Part shown: piece after piece, positions 1 through 7,118 of the stretch
How positions within the stretch are numbered: the first letter of the stretch is position 1
Layout of the letters: the number at the start of each line of letters is the position of its first letter
Assembly: GCA_029858545.1 (NCBI GenBank)
Contig: JAOUFA010000069.1
Span: 1-12,323, forward strand
Reading direction: 5' to 3'
DNA from: Betaproteobacteria bacterium
Lineage (GTDB): Bacteria > Pseudomonadota > Gammaproteobacteria > Burkholderiales > SG8-39
Length of the DNA: 12,323 nucleotides
The notes under the pieces: generated by a model
Databases searched by the model: none
Seen by the model: only the letters and a program-made list of their open reading frames with translations
What the model was told of the DNA's origin: nothing
Made by a program: the position numbers and the translations under genes

Positions 1-1
1 C

Positions 2-868
2 ACCCCCGACCCCAATCGCGATTGGCTGCAGATGCAAAGCTATCCCGCCTACCATGAAACGCTGGAGAAGGTCTTCCTGGGCGTCACCATCCCGGCCAAT
101 ACCTCGGCGCAGGACAGTCTGAAAATCGCGTTGGACACGCTCTTCAATCATCCCAACGTCGGCCCATTCATCGGCCGCCAGCTGATACAGCGCATGGTCA
201 CCAGCAATCCGAGCCCGGCCTACATCGCCCGCGTAAGCGCCGCATTCAACGACAACGGACAGGGACGACGAGGCGACATGAAGGCGGTGATCAAAGCCGT
301 ACTGTTGGACCCCGAGGCGCTCGTTCCTCCGACCGGCAATTCGAGCGGCAAATTGCGCGAGCCGGTGCTGAGGCTGGCGCACTGGATGCGCGCGTTTCAC
401 GTCAGATCCGCTTCCGGTCGGTTCAAGCTGACCAGCACCGACAATCCATTGCGGTCTTTGGGACAAACGCCGATGCGTTCACCTTCCGTGTTCAATTTCT
501 ACCGTCCCGAATTCCAGCCCCCCAACACCAGCCTGATCGCCGCCAACCTGAACGCGCCCGAAATGCAAATTACCGAGGAAACCTCGGTGTTCGGCTATCT
601 GAATTTCATGCGCGACGCCGTCTCGGTGGGAATCGGGACCAATCGCGACATCAAGGCGGATTACGCACCCGAGCTGGCGCTGGCGGCGGTGCCCGACCAG
701 TTGATCGGGCGCATCAATCTGCTGCTCCTGCAAAATCAGATGTCCGGCGCCTTGCGCAGCCAGATTCTCTCCGCCATCGCATCGAACGCCAACAACAGCC
801 CGGCCAATAAGGTGTATCTGGCGGTCTTCCTGACCGTCGCATCGCCCGAATATCTGGTGCAGAAGTAG
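2..868 (+). CDS. DUF1800 family protein, C-terminal part (5' end outside window)
   Basis: The reading frame is open from the left edge (first full codon at 2), so the gene starts upstream and only about 288 residues are visible. They match the C-terminal half of DUF1800 proteins as I know that family: a segment LFNHPNVGPFIGRQLIQRMV, then TSNPSPAYIARV, then GDMKAVIKAVLLDPEA, followed by KLREPVLRLAHWMRAF and a PSVFNFYRPEFQP block. The family is usually exported and occurs next to DUF1501 genes, as here, with only 4 nt to the next start. Its biochemical role is not established. The signal peptide, if there is one, lies outside the window. The neighbours (a Tat-exported DUF1501 protein and a heme lipoprotein) suggest a role in the cell envelope, but that is inference. 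The family call is firm and the function is unknown. Confidence 0.9.
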   Translation, partial: TPDPNRDWLQMQSYPAYHETLEKVFLGVTIPANTSAQDSLKIALDTLFNHPNVGPFIGRQLIQRMVTSNPSPAYIARVSAAFNDNGQGRRGDMKAVIKAVLLDPEALVPPTGNSSGKLREPVLRLAHWMRAFHVRSASGRFKLTSTDNPLRSLGQTPMRSPSVFNFYRPEFQPPNTSLIAANLNAPEMQITEETSVFGYLNFMRDAVSVGIGTNRDIKADYAPELALAAVPDQLIGRINLLLLQNQMSGALRSQILSAIASNANNSPANKVYLAVFLTVASPEYLVQK

Positions 869-872
869 GCGG

Positions 873-2372
873 GTGAACCTCTTGTCCGGGAAAATCGACT
901 TGTTGCGCCGCGAATTCCTGCTGAGGGCGTCTCTGATGTCCGCGGCAGGGTCGGTCAGCGCGCCGTTCGCGATGAATCTGTTTTCGATCAATGTCGCCGC
1001 GGCGGCGACCTTGAACGCCGACTACAAGGCGCTCGTCTGCGTGTTTCTGGGCGGTGGTAATGATCATAACAACACGGTCATTGCCACCGACGCGGCTTCC
1101 TGGAGCGGCTACCAGGCCGCGCGCAATATCGGTGGCGGGGCCTCGATCGCCCTGCCTCAAGCCAGTTTGTTGCCGATCGTTCCGACCACCCCCATCGTCG
1201 ACTCGGTCGGTACACGCTCCTTCGCGCTTCACCCCGCAATGGCGCCCATGAAGACCCTTTTCGACGCCGGTCGCGCGGCGATCGTCGCCAATGTCGGGCC
1301 GCTTCTCATGCCGATTCCGGACAAGGTCGCGTATCGGTCGGGCACCGTTCAAAGGCCGGCCAATCTGTTCTCGCACAGCGACCAGACCGCGCAGTGGAAT
1401 TCCACCGACCCCCTGAAAAGGAGCTACGGCTGGGGCGGGCGCATCGCGGACCAGATCAAGTCGAGCAACACCGCGCAGAACTTCACCTCCCTGTCACTGT
1501 CCGGAAACACCGCGTTTCTCGCCGGGGAAACGATCAACCAGTATCAGATCAACGCGAACGGCACGCCTGTCGCGATCAGCGGCTTCAACAACCTGTTCGG
1601 TTCGGCTGGAAACTTCACCCAGTCCGTTGTCAGCGCGGCGACCAGCGGCAATTTGTTCGAGATCGAGCACGCGGCGGTGGTGCAGCGTGCGATCGCCGCG
1701 CAGGCCGACCTGAGCACTGTGATGTCCCAGACCAGCGCGGCGGTCGTGCCCCCGCCAAGTCAATATACCAATCCCAACACCAATGTTCTGGCCAGCAACC
1801 GATTGGCCGACCAGTTGCAAACCGTCGCACGCATCATCGCGGGCCGCAATGTTCTCGGCGCCCATCGGCAGGTGTTCTTTGTGACGTTGGGCGGATTCGA
1901 TACTCATGACCGTCAGGCGCCCGGGCATGCCGATCTGATGGCGAGGCTCTCCCATGCGATTGAGTATTTCGATACCTCGTTGTCCAGTCTGATCGACGTC
2001 AGTGCGGGAACGCAATCAGACATGCGCAGCAATGTGACCCTGTTTACCGCGTCGGACTTCGGCCGGACCTTTACCAGCAATGGGGACGGCACCGACCATG
2101 GCTGGGGGGCGCATCACTTCGTGGTCGGCGGCGCGGTCAGGGGCAGGGCGATCTATCACCAAGGCGGCTTTCCGATGACCGCGGTCACCAATACCGCCGC
2201 GGGCATCGACAATCCGCTCGATGTGGGTTCCGGAAATTTGATCCCGCAAATTTCCGTCGATGAATATGCCGCCACGCTGGCGAAGTGGTTCGGTCTGGCG
2301 CCCGCCGAAATCGCCGCAGTGTTCCCGAATCTGGCCAACTTTTCCACGCCGGATCTGGGCTTCCTGATCTGA
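873..2372 (+). CDS. DUF1501 family protein with Tat-type signal peptide
   Basis: This 499-aa protein has the hallmarks of DUF1501: GGGNDHN at residues 60-66, an FSHSDQT-type motif at 165-171, LGGFDTHD at 339-346, SDFGRT at 394-399 and GTDHGWGAHH at 406-415. I recall the family being placed near the alkaline-phosphatase/sulfatase fold, but no enzymatic activity is established. The N-terminus carries a twin-arginine motif (LRREFLL, Arg12-Arg13), a hydrophobic stretch and an Ala-rich end near residues 41-46. It is therefore probably exported folded through the Tat system. The start is GTG, 4 nt after the upstream DUF1800 stop. The next ATG (936) would delete the twin arginines, so GTG is preferred even though its ribosome site is weak. 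The pairing with DUF1800 is a known genomic association and suggests co-translation and joint function. Confidence 0.9.
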   Translation: MNLLSGKIDLLRREFLLRASLMSAAGSVSAPFAMNLFSINVAAAATLNADYKALVCVFLGGGNDHNNTVIATDAASWSGYQAARNIGGGASIALPQASLLPIVPTTPIVDSVGTRSFALHPAMAPMKTLFDAGRAAIVANVGPLLMPIPDKVAYRSGTVQRPANLFSHSDQTAQWNSTDPLKRSYGWGGRIADQIKSSNTAQNFTSLSLSGNTAFLAGETINQYQINANGTPVAISGFNNLFGSAGNFTQSVVSAATSGNLFEIEHAAVVQRAIAAQADLSTVMSQTSAAVVPPPSQYTNPNTNVLASNRLADQLQTVARIIAGRNVLGAHRQVFFVTLGGFDTHDRQAPGHADLMARLSHAIEYFDTSLSSLIDVSAGTQSDMRSNVTLFTASDFGRTFTSNGDGTDHGWGAHHFVVGGAVRGRAIYHQGGFPMTAVTNTAAGIDNPLDVGSGNLIPQISVDEYAATLAKWFGLAPAEIAAVFPNLANFSTPDLGFLI

Positions 2373-2415
2373 GCGGCCAGGTTGGCTTGCGATCGGTGAT
2401 TGCACGAATGCGCCC

Positions 2416-2424
2416 GGGAAGAAG
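2416..2424 (+). promoter_or_regulatory. Ribosome binding site that decides the lipoprotein start
   Basis: The run GGGAAGAAG ends 4 nt before the ATG at 2429, which puts the GGAAG core about 7 nt away. The ATG at 2408 and the far-upstream in-frame ATG at 2285 (inside the DUF1501 gene) have no comparable site. This favours 2429 as the start of the heme lipoprotein. Confidence 0.6.
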
Positions 2425-2428
2425 TTCC

Positions 2429-3175
2429 ATGGACGAATCCCTCAGCGGTGATTCTTCCAGATCCCGCACGATCAGGCGTTGCGGCCTGATCGTGCTGTTG
2501 TCCGGACTCGCGGCCTGTGGCGGCGGCGGCGCGTCAAGCAGCGCCAACAACACCGGGGGTACCGGCACCACGATCAGTTCCGTATCACCCGCGGGTATTG
2601 TCGTCGCCGCGACCCCCGCCACGGTTTCCCTGACCGGCAATAATTTTGCCGCCGGCATGACCATTGCCATGTCGAGCAGCCTGGGAACGACCCGCATCAC
2701 TCCGACTTCGGTAACGTCTACTTCGATGGTCGTGTCCGTTCCCGTCAGCACGCTTCCTTCCGGAAACTATGTCACGTTGTCAGTGATGCCCGCTTCGGGC
2801 GGTGCGGCACTCGCATCCGCCATTCTGGGAGTGGCGGGCACGGCAAGAACGCTGGCCGCCGACATTCAGGCGATCTTCGACAACGCCGGGTGTACCAGTT
2901 GCCACGCCGGCGCGGTACCTTCCGGAGGCCTGGATTTGACCGGCGGGTCCTCCGCTGCGGCACTGATCAACAGAAACAGCGTGGGATGCGCGACGAGATT
3001 TCGCGTGACGCCGGGCGATCCGCGCCGTTCGAGTAGCGTCCTGGTCGACAAGATTCAAGCGCGCTCTTCCGGGGTGGCCGCGTGCAGCGGCAATCCAATG
3101 CCGCCGCCGGGATCTACTCTGGGCGCACAGGACATTCAGGCCATCATCGACTGGGTCGCGGGCGGCGCGAACTGA
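2429..3175 (+). CDS. Lipoprotein with IPT/TIG domain and monoheme cytochrome c domain
   Basis: From the ATG at 2429 this is a 248-aa protein. It has an Arg-rich n-region, a hydrophobic core (GLIVLLSG) and a lipobox LAAC with the lipidated Cys at residue 30, followed by a Gly/Ser/Thr-rich tether. Residues about 51-136 (SSVSPAGIVV... to LGVAG) look like an IPT/TIG immunoglobulin-like fold. Residues about 141-246 form a small cytochrome-c-like domain with one heme motif CTSCH (155-159) and a PMPPP segment whose Met224 could be the distal ligand. Cys187 and Cys219 could form a disulfide. It lies 56 nt downstream of the DUF1501 gene in the same orientation and probably belongs to that operon. Similar Ig-plus-cytochrome proteins exist in several phyla, but I do not know a defined role. 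It may anchor, or pass electrons to, the DUF1800/DUF1501 pair (inference). Confidence 0.8.
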   Translation: MDESLSGDSSRSRTIRRCGLIVLLSGLAACGGGGASSSANNTGGTGTTISSVSPAGIVVAATPATVSLTGNNFAAGMTIAMSSSLGTTRITPTSVTSTSMVVSVPVSTLPSGNYVTLSVMPASGGAALASAILGVAGTARTLAADIQAIFDNAGCTSCHAGAVPSGGLDLTGGSSAAALINRNSVGCATRFRVTPGDPRRSSSVLVDKIQARSSGVAACSGNPMPPPGSTLGAQDIQAIIDWVAGGAN

Positions 3176-3221
3176 TCGCTGCGACGGTTGACGTCGCTGA
3201 AGCGTCATGCGCGGTGACGAA

Positions 3222-3256
3222 GGCTGCGCCGCAGCCCGGACATCGCCGGCGTGTCC
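3222..3256 (+). terminator. Tandem hairpins downstream of the heme lipoprotein
   Basis: GGCTGC (3222-3227) and GCAGCC (3231-3236) form a perfect 6-bp stem with a 3-nt loop. GGACA (3238-3242) and TGTCC (3252-3256) form a second stem straight after it. They lie 46 nt after the stop at 3175. There is no T-run after either hairpin, so a classical intrinsic terminator is not shown. They may protect a 3' end, or may simply be chance in GC-rich DNA. Confidence 0.3.
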
Positions 3257-3442
3257 TTCGCTTCGTGTTCGTGAAGGTCGCGCAAACGAACCGGCCGGCC
3301 ACCGCGGGTCGATGAGATGGCGAGGCAATTCTTCTGCCGCGGGCTTCTTTCTATTTCCGAATCTCTGGCAAGATAGTTCGCTTCCTAGTTTGTTTGCTCT
3401 ATTGAAATTGCTGTTTCCCCCATTGAATTGATTGAGGACACA

Positions 3443-3448
3443 GGAAGG
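3443..3448 (+). promoter_or_regulatory. Ribosome binding site that decides the GTG start at 3457
   Basis: GGAAGG lies 8 nt before the GTG at 3457. The alternative ATG at 3469 would be 20 nt away. The GTG start is therefore preferred. Confidence 0.6.
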
Positions 3449-3456
3449 ACTGGGCC

Positions 3457-4623
3457 GTGAGCACACTCATGCCAAAAATGCGCGCCATCGGCGTGCCGGT
3501 GAACGACTATTTCGTCGAGGATTTTGCGGACATTCCGAAATTTCGCTACAACAAGATTCCGCTCGAAACGGTCACCAAGGACAAAGACGGTTTCCGCTTG
3601 AGGCTCGATGTAAAGGATCACCCGGAATATTTCATCGCGAGGAAAGACGTGTCGCCCCCCAATTCAGGCGGCAACACGACAAATGTCTTCCTGGGCCTGG
3701 TGGCGCTCTATTCCGCGATGCAGGTGGACATCCAGTTCAAGATCATCTTGCCCGACGACCAATCGTCCATTGCGCAGCAGGAAATCAACAATTACGTCTA
3801 TAACGACGTGAACATCGTTCAGATCCATACGCATATCTGGGGTCCGCGCGAATGTTTCAACGGCAATGCGCACGGCCGAACGTACCTGCTGGTCTCGCCG
3901 CACCCGCCGATCGACACGCTGGATGCCGAAATCAAGACGAGGTTCAGGAGGGCGGACGACGTCCCGATCATCACGCCGGGATACCTGAACAGCTACCTGG
4001 GCCCGCAGATCATCGTACCCACGGGCATCGGCTTCGAGACGATCAAGCCGCGGGTCGGCAACAACGACGTGATCGTCTGTCTGAACGACGACGAATTGAT
4101 CGAAAAGTTCGGCACGCAGGTCTTCCCGGATGAAATGTCGAATGAGGTGCTGTTGAACATCACCGAAAGATTCACCAAGAATCACAATCCGCACATGGAT
4201 CCCAGCATGACCTTCGCGCTGGGCTTCTCGAACGGTGGGTCATTGACCTGCTACCAATACCAGAACAAGCAGTACCTGATACACCTTCCCCTGGATGCGC
4301 AGGAATCCACGAGAATCGCGGAAGAGTTCGAAGATCCGCTGGTCGACCCCGCGTATGGCGGGAAGTACCAGGTTGGACGCGGGGATGCGCGCATTACCGG
4401 GCACCTGTTCTACCCTTACTTCATCGATGTCATGAAGAACGGCCTGTCGGCCGCGTTTGCCGCATCGGAGTTGGGTGCAGCCTTGTCGGCGTTGATGCAT
4501 CATTCCAAGAAATCCAACATCACTACGTTTAGCCCGGATGCGCTGAATAAGCTGGTGGTGAGATGCATCGACAAGGTTGAGCGCAATGAATTCAGGGGCG
4601 AGAACCTGACCTCGGCGAGTTAG
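3457..4623 (+). CDS. Hypothetical protein, 388 aa, family not recognised
   Basis: The start is GTG with a well-spaced GGAAGG. I do not recognise the family. The protein has no signal peptide, lipobox or clear membrane segment, so it is probably cytoplasmic. Visible features are a Gly/Asn turn (NSGGNTTNV, residues 69-77), a His-rich core VQIHTHIWG (121-129) followed by NGNAHGRTYLL (136-145) and SPHPPID (147-153), and IITPGYLNSYLGPQI (171-185). Further along are NHNPHMDP (242-249) and ALGFSNGGSLTCYQYQNKQY (254-273), then an Ala-rich helix (329-346) and MHHSKK (347-352). The clustered His residues could bind a metal, but no known metal-site signature is complete. Coding is convincing: a long ORF, a good ribosome site, balanced amino-acid composition and no internal stop. 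It stands alone between an upstream + operon and a convergent - strand cassette, so context gives no function. Confidence 0.8.
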   Translation: MSTLMPKMRAIGVPVNDYFVEDFADIPKFRYNKIPLETVTKDKDGFRLRLDVKDHPEYFIARKDVSPPNSGGNTTNVFLGLVALYSAMQVDIQFKIILPDDQSSIAQQEINNYVYNDVNIVQIHTHIWGPRECFNGNAHGRTYLLVSPHPPIDTLDAEIKTRFRRADDVPIITPGYLNSYLGPQIIVPTGIGFETIKPRVGNNDVIVCLNDDELIEKFGTQVFPDEMSNEVLLNITERFTKNHNPHMDPSMTFALGFSNGGSLTCYQYQNKQYLIHLPLDAQESTRIAEEFEDPLVDPAYGGKYQVGRGDARITGHLFYPYFIDVMKNGLSAAFAASELGAALSALMHHSKKSNITTFSPDALNKLVVRCIDKVERNEFRGENLTSAS

Positions 4624-4669
4624 CGGGCGCGCGCAACGGTTCTGGATCGCCGGCTGCCGTTGAAGCCTT

Positions 4670-4691
4670 GCGCAGGCGCTGAGCGCTGCGC
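4670..4691. terminator. Hairpin between convergent genes
   Basis: GCGCAG (4670-4675) pairs with CTGCGC (4686-4691) around a 10-nt loop, in the 99-nt gap between the + gene ending at 4623 and the - gene ending at 4723. A weaker pair, CAACGG/CCGTTG (4634-4639, 4657-4662), lies next to it. Neither has a flanking T-run. The position suits a shared terminator, but the sequence evidence is weak. Confidence 0.25.
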
Positions 4692-4722
4692 GGTGCATGC
4701 TTTGTCGCTGGGCGCGACGCGC

Positions 4723-6000
4723 CTATGCGGCCAGCCGGCGCAGCGCGAGCATTGTGCAGTCGTCGGCCAACAGCCTCGAACCGGTGTGGCCGATGACCTT
4801 TTCGTAGAGGGAATCCAGCAGCACGGGCAGCGGGCGCGCGCCGCCGCCACGAAACAATTCGAGGCAACCCTGTACCGAGAATTGGATGCCGGCGGGGTCT
4901 TCCGCTTCGGTCACGCCGTCGGTATAGCAAAGCAGCGTCTCCCCGACCTCCAGTTTGCACTGGAGGCTGGTGTAGCGCCTGCCGCTCGACGCTCCCACCA
5001 GCATTCCCTTGGGCAAGGGCAGCAGCCTGCCTTCGAGACGGGTGAACCGCATCGGCGCGCAATGCCCGCCGTTCGAGTACACGAACGCGCCGCTCGTCAC
5101 GTCGAGAAAACCGCAAAACAGAGTCACGAACAGGTTGGTGTCGTTGCCGATGCAAAGGCGGTCGTTGAGTACGCCAAGGATCCTGTCGGGCCGCATCGTG
5201 TCCATGGCGAGCGTCCTTAGCAGCCCGATCACCCGGACCATGAACAGCGCGGCCGCGATGCCGTGGCCGGAAACATCGCCGATGCAGATGAACAAGGTGC
5301 GACTGTCAACAAAGAACGCATCGAACAGGTCCCCGCCGACTTTCGAGGCAGGCTCCATGAATCCGCACACTTCGACGTCCGAGCGCCCCGGAAACAGCGG
5401 CCTTTGCAGCGGCAGCATGCCCGCCTGGAGCTGGCGCGCGACATCGAGTTCCTTGTTGAGGTGCTTGAGCTCGAGCCGTTCGCGCTGCACGACGAGCGCT
5501 CTTTCGTTTGCCCGGCGCATGCGCGCGCTCAGCGTGGTCATCAGGTTTTCGGCCACGCCGCGCAGCTTGATCAACCGCTTCCAGAACACGTCCTTGTCGA
5601 GTCGCAGGATGCGTGCATCCGAAGCCGCGCGCACCAGCGCCGAGATCGGCTCGCCATCGATCGCCGAGAGTTCGCCGATGCATTCGCTCGGAAGGATCTC
5701 GATCGCGGTGTCCGGGTTCGCGTCTTCCTCCAGATATGCGGTCAGCTTGCCCGACAAGAGTATGTACACGTTCTGGTTGCGTCTTCCCGGACGCAGCAGC
5801 GTTTCGCCCGCGGACAGCAATATCACCTCGCAATCCGCCAATGCCTCGTCCAGCTCGCGCGGGTCGGCGTCTCGGAACAGCGCAATCCACTGAATGCCCG
5901 GATCGCGCCGCGCGCCGCGTCGCCGTTCCTGCGCCACCGGTCCGGGCGCGATCCTGCGGTCGGTTCCTCGGCGGAAATGCATGCTCGCGGGACGCTTCAC
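4723..6000 (-). CDS. PP2C/SpoIIE-type serine phosphatase with N-terminal cNMP-binding-like domain
   Basis: This 425-aa protein would dephosphorylate the STAS protein of its own operon, the role of RsbU/SpoIIE in partner switching. Residues about 38-145 resemble a cyclic-nucleotide-binding beta-roll (LLSAGETLLRPG, VYILLSGKL, IGELSAIDGEPISALVRA). Residues about 150-190 are a charged helix, likely a coiled-coil linker. Residues about 190-425 are the phosphatase. Metal-binding acidic residues sit in GGDLFDAF (Asp224, Asp227), GDVSGHG (Asp242), TDGVTEA (Asp361) and DDCTML (Asp413-414), so catalysis looks intact. In the phosphate-binding cassette Glu110 is kept, but the Arg expected before Ser-Ala is Ile119. 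The GTG start overlaps the upstream gene's stop by 4 nt (GTGA), with GGAAG 5 nt before it (6010-6006). The ATG at 5982 is an alternative start. Confidence 0.92.
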   Translation of the reverse strand: MKRPASMHFRRGTDRRIAPGPVAQERRRGARRDPGIQWIALFRDADPRELDEALADCEVILLSAGETLLRPGRRNQNVYILLSGKLTAYLEEDANPDTAIEILPSECIGELSAIDGEPISALVRAASDARILRLDKDVFWKRLIKLRGVAENLMTTLSARMRRANERALVVQRERLELKHLNKELDVARQLQAGMLPLQRPLFPGRSDVEVCGFMEPASKVGGDLFDAFFVDSRTLFICIGDVSGHGIAAALFMVRVIGLLRTLAMDTMRPDRILGVLNDRLCIGNDTNLFVTLFCGFLDVTSGAFVYSNGGHCAPMRFTRLEGRLLPLPKGMLVGASSGRRYTSLQCKLEVGETLLCYTDGVTEAEDPAGIQFSVQGCLELFRGGGARPLPVLLDSLYEKVIGHTGSRLLADDCTMLALRRLAA

Positions 6001-6452
6001 GGCAGCTTCCAGCGCGCGCCAAAGGTCAGGTGGTTTCTTCCGGCTTCATGCCGGTAGTCCAGCCAATCGGAAAGACCGCGCATCATGACCAGGCCCAGAC
6101 CACCCGGCAAGGCTTCGTCGAGCGTTTTCGGCAATGCCTTCCTCGGTGCAGACAGGGGATTGAAGGCGAGGCCGGCATCCGACACCGTCACTCCGACTTC
6201 GCCGCCGCCCGGATCGAACCTGAATTCCAGCAGCAGCCGGATCGGCGCAGAGAGCGCCGTCTCGCCACCATGGACCATGACGTTGGTCAGCGCCTCGTTC
6301 AGGCAAAGCAGAAGCCGCTCCACCGGCTCCCGCGGCGCGGCGCGTCCGCGGCACGCGGCATCGAGCCACTCCGACGCACGCCTCAGCTCCATGCCCGTAG
6401 CGCCGATGATGAGCTCGTCGGACCACGACGACACGGACCGCTCCGATCCCAC
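5997..6452 (-). CDS. RsbW/SpoIIAB-like ATP-binding protein (anti-sigma-type serine kinase)
   Basis: This 151-aa protein is a single GHKL ATPase domain of the anti-sigma-factor kinase type. The N-box reads LNEALTNVMVHGG with Glu53 and Asn57, the G1 region is SDAGLAFNPL (Asp92, Gly94), and the G2 lid is PGGLGLVMM (116-124). There is no His phosphorylation domain, so it is not a two-component sensor. The expected role is to bind and phosphorylate the STAS protein encoded just upstream, and to sequester a sigma factor or other partner when that STAS protein is phosphorylated. The start is GTG, 3 nt after the STAS stop. Its own ribosome site is weak, suggesting translational coupling. Its stop overlaps the start of the phosphatase gene. 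The family call is strong. Kinase activity and the target are inferred. Confidence 0.9.
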   Translation of the reverse strand: MGSERSVSSWSDELIIGATGMELRRASEWLDAACRGRAAPREPVERLLLCLNEALTNVMVHGGETALSAPIRLLLEFRFDPGGGEVGVTVSDAGLAFNPLSAPRKALPKTLDEALPGGLGLVMMRGLSDWLDYRHEAGRNHLTFGARWKLP

Positions 6453-6455
6453 CGC

Positions 6456-6800
6456 TCAGCCGACAGCCGCCCTTTCCGCATCCGCGACATTGTCGAAGAC
6501 AGGTATCAATTCGTTCACGCCGGTGGCCTCGAGACTCATCATGACCGTCGAGTTGCCTCGCACGACCAGGACCATCTTTGCCCCGCGTTGCTGGACCGCC
6601 TTGGCACTGGTAATCAGCGCGCGGATACCGACCGAAGCGAGAAACTTGAGTGGGGAGAGGTCCACCACCACGCCTTTCTTCGGCGCAGCGGTCAGCTCCA
6701 TGAGCCGCGTGGCGACCGTGTCCGTGCCCATTACGTCAAGACGGCCGGAGATGACTATTGTGCGCAGGTCCTGGCCCGCATCGTTGTGGCTGATTGACAT
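6456..6800 (-). CDS. STAS domain anti-anti-sigma-factor-like protein
   Basis: This 114-aa protein is a lone STAS domain with the RsbV/SpoIIAA pattern: TIVISGRLDVMGTDTVATRL (14-33), then KKGVVVDLSPLKFLASVGIR (41-60), and a second half ending in VNELIPVFDNVADAERA. In SpoIIAA the phosphorylated Ser sits in a DSSG motif. Here the aligned motif is ASVG, so Ser56 is the candidate phosphosite although the flanking Asp is lost. The ATG at 6800 is chosen because the STAS fold begins right after it and a GAGGGGAG stretch (6820-6813) lies 12 nt upstream. The frame stays open to 7127, but that extension is Arg/Ser-rich and not protein-like. This is the first gene of the three-gene partner-switching cassette. 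Confidence 0.9.
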   Translation of the reverse strand: MSISHNDAGQDLRTIVISGRLDVMGTDTVATRLMELTAAPKKGVVVDLSPLKFLASVGIRALITSAKAVQQRGAKMVLVVRGNSTVMMSLEATGVNELIPVFDNVADAERAAVG

Positions 6801-7118
6801 GATGAATCGCCGCTCCCCTCCAAGGGTTGATGTCCGCGACGGGGCATGCCCGCCGCGCGTCCGCCGCCTCGCGTCACATGGGTTCTTGGTTTCACCAGTC
6901 CTTCGAACACGACGCGGGGAAGAATCCTCACCGTGCAGCATACTGCATCCCCGCCCCGGAGAGCCAGTCCGACCCTCCCGCAAAGCCTCCCTCCGACGGC
7001 TCGGCGCGGCGCGGCGCGGAGAAGACATTGAGGTCTGTCGCGATTTTGCGCGCCGTACTATCATTTTTTGATTCTGCGCAGCGACGCGCGCGAAGCCCGC
7101 CCGGGAGGATCCACGGCC
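6801..7118. other. Divergent intergenic region between STAS and cytochrome c genes
   Basis: This 318-bp stretch holds the control region of two divergent transcription units. No gene is supported. Its right end has the only A+T-rich patch (about 7042-7074), including TACTAT (7056-7061) followed by a T6 run, which could be a -10 box for the cytochrome gene. The best -35-like hexamer (TTGAGG, 7028-7033) is 22 bp away, too far for a standard sigma-70 site. Short GGCGC repeats lie at about 7003-7018. I found no clear promoter for the leftward operon. Confidence 0.4.

Larger units (their letters stand above)
3176..3456 (+). other. Intergenic region with GC-rich hairpins then A+T-rich leader
   Basis: No convincing gene lies here. 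The first part (to about 3310) is GC-rich with small hairpins (see the hairpin entry). The part from about 3340 to 3437 is clearly more A+T-rich than its surroundings and contains repeated ATTGA units (3401, 3422, 3431). This would fit a promoter/leader for the gene at 3457, but I could not pick a convincing -35/-10 pair. A 74-codon ORF at 3207-3431 has no recognisable features or ribosome site. Confidence 0.5.

Noticed and set aside
2285..2428. Start of the heme lipoprotein at 2285 inside the DUF1501 gene
   Set aside because: It would put 77 residues before the lipobox Cys, far too long for a lipoprotein signal peptide. The ATG at 2429 has a good ribosome site.
3207..3431. A 74-codon ORF in the intergenic region
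   Set aside because: It has no ribosome site and no recognisable motif, and it spans both a GC-rich hairpin and an A+T-rich leader.
7068..7118. Cytochrome start at the ATG at 7068
   Set aside because: It would add 17 charged residues before a normal signal peptide. The ATG at 7119 has GGGAGGA at good spacing.
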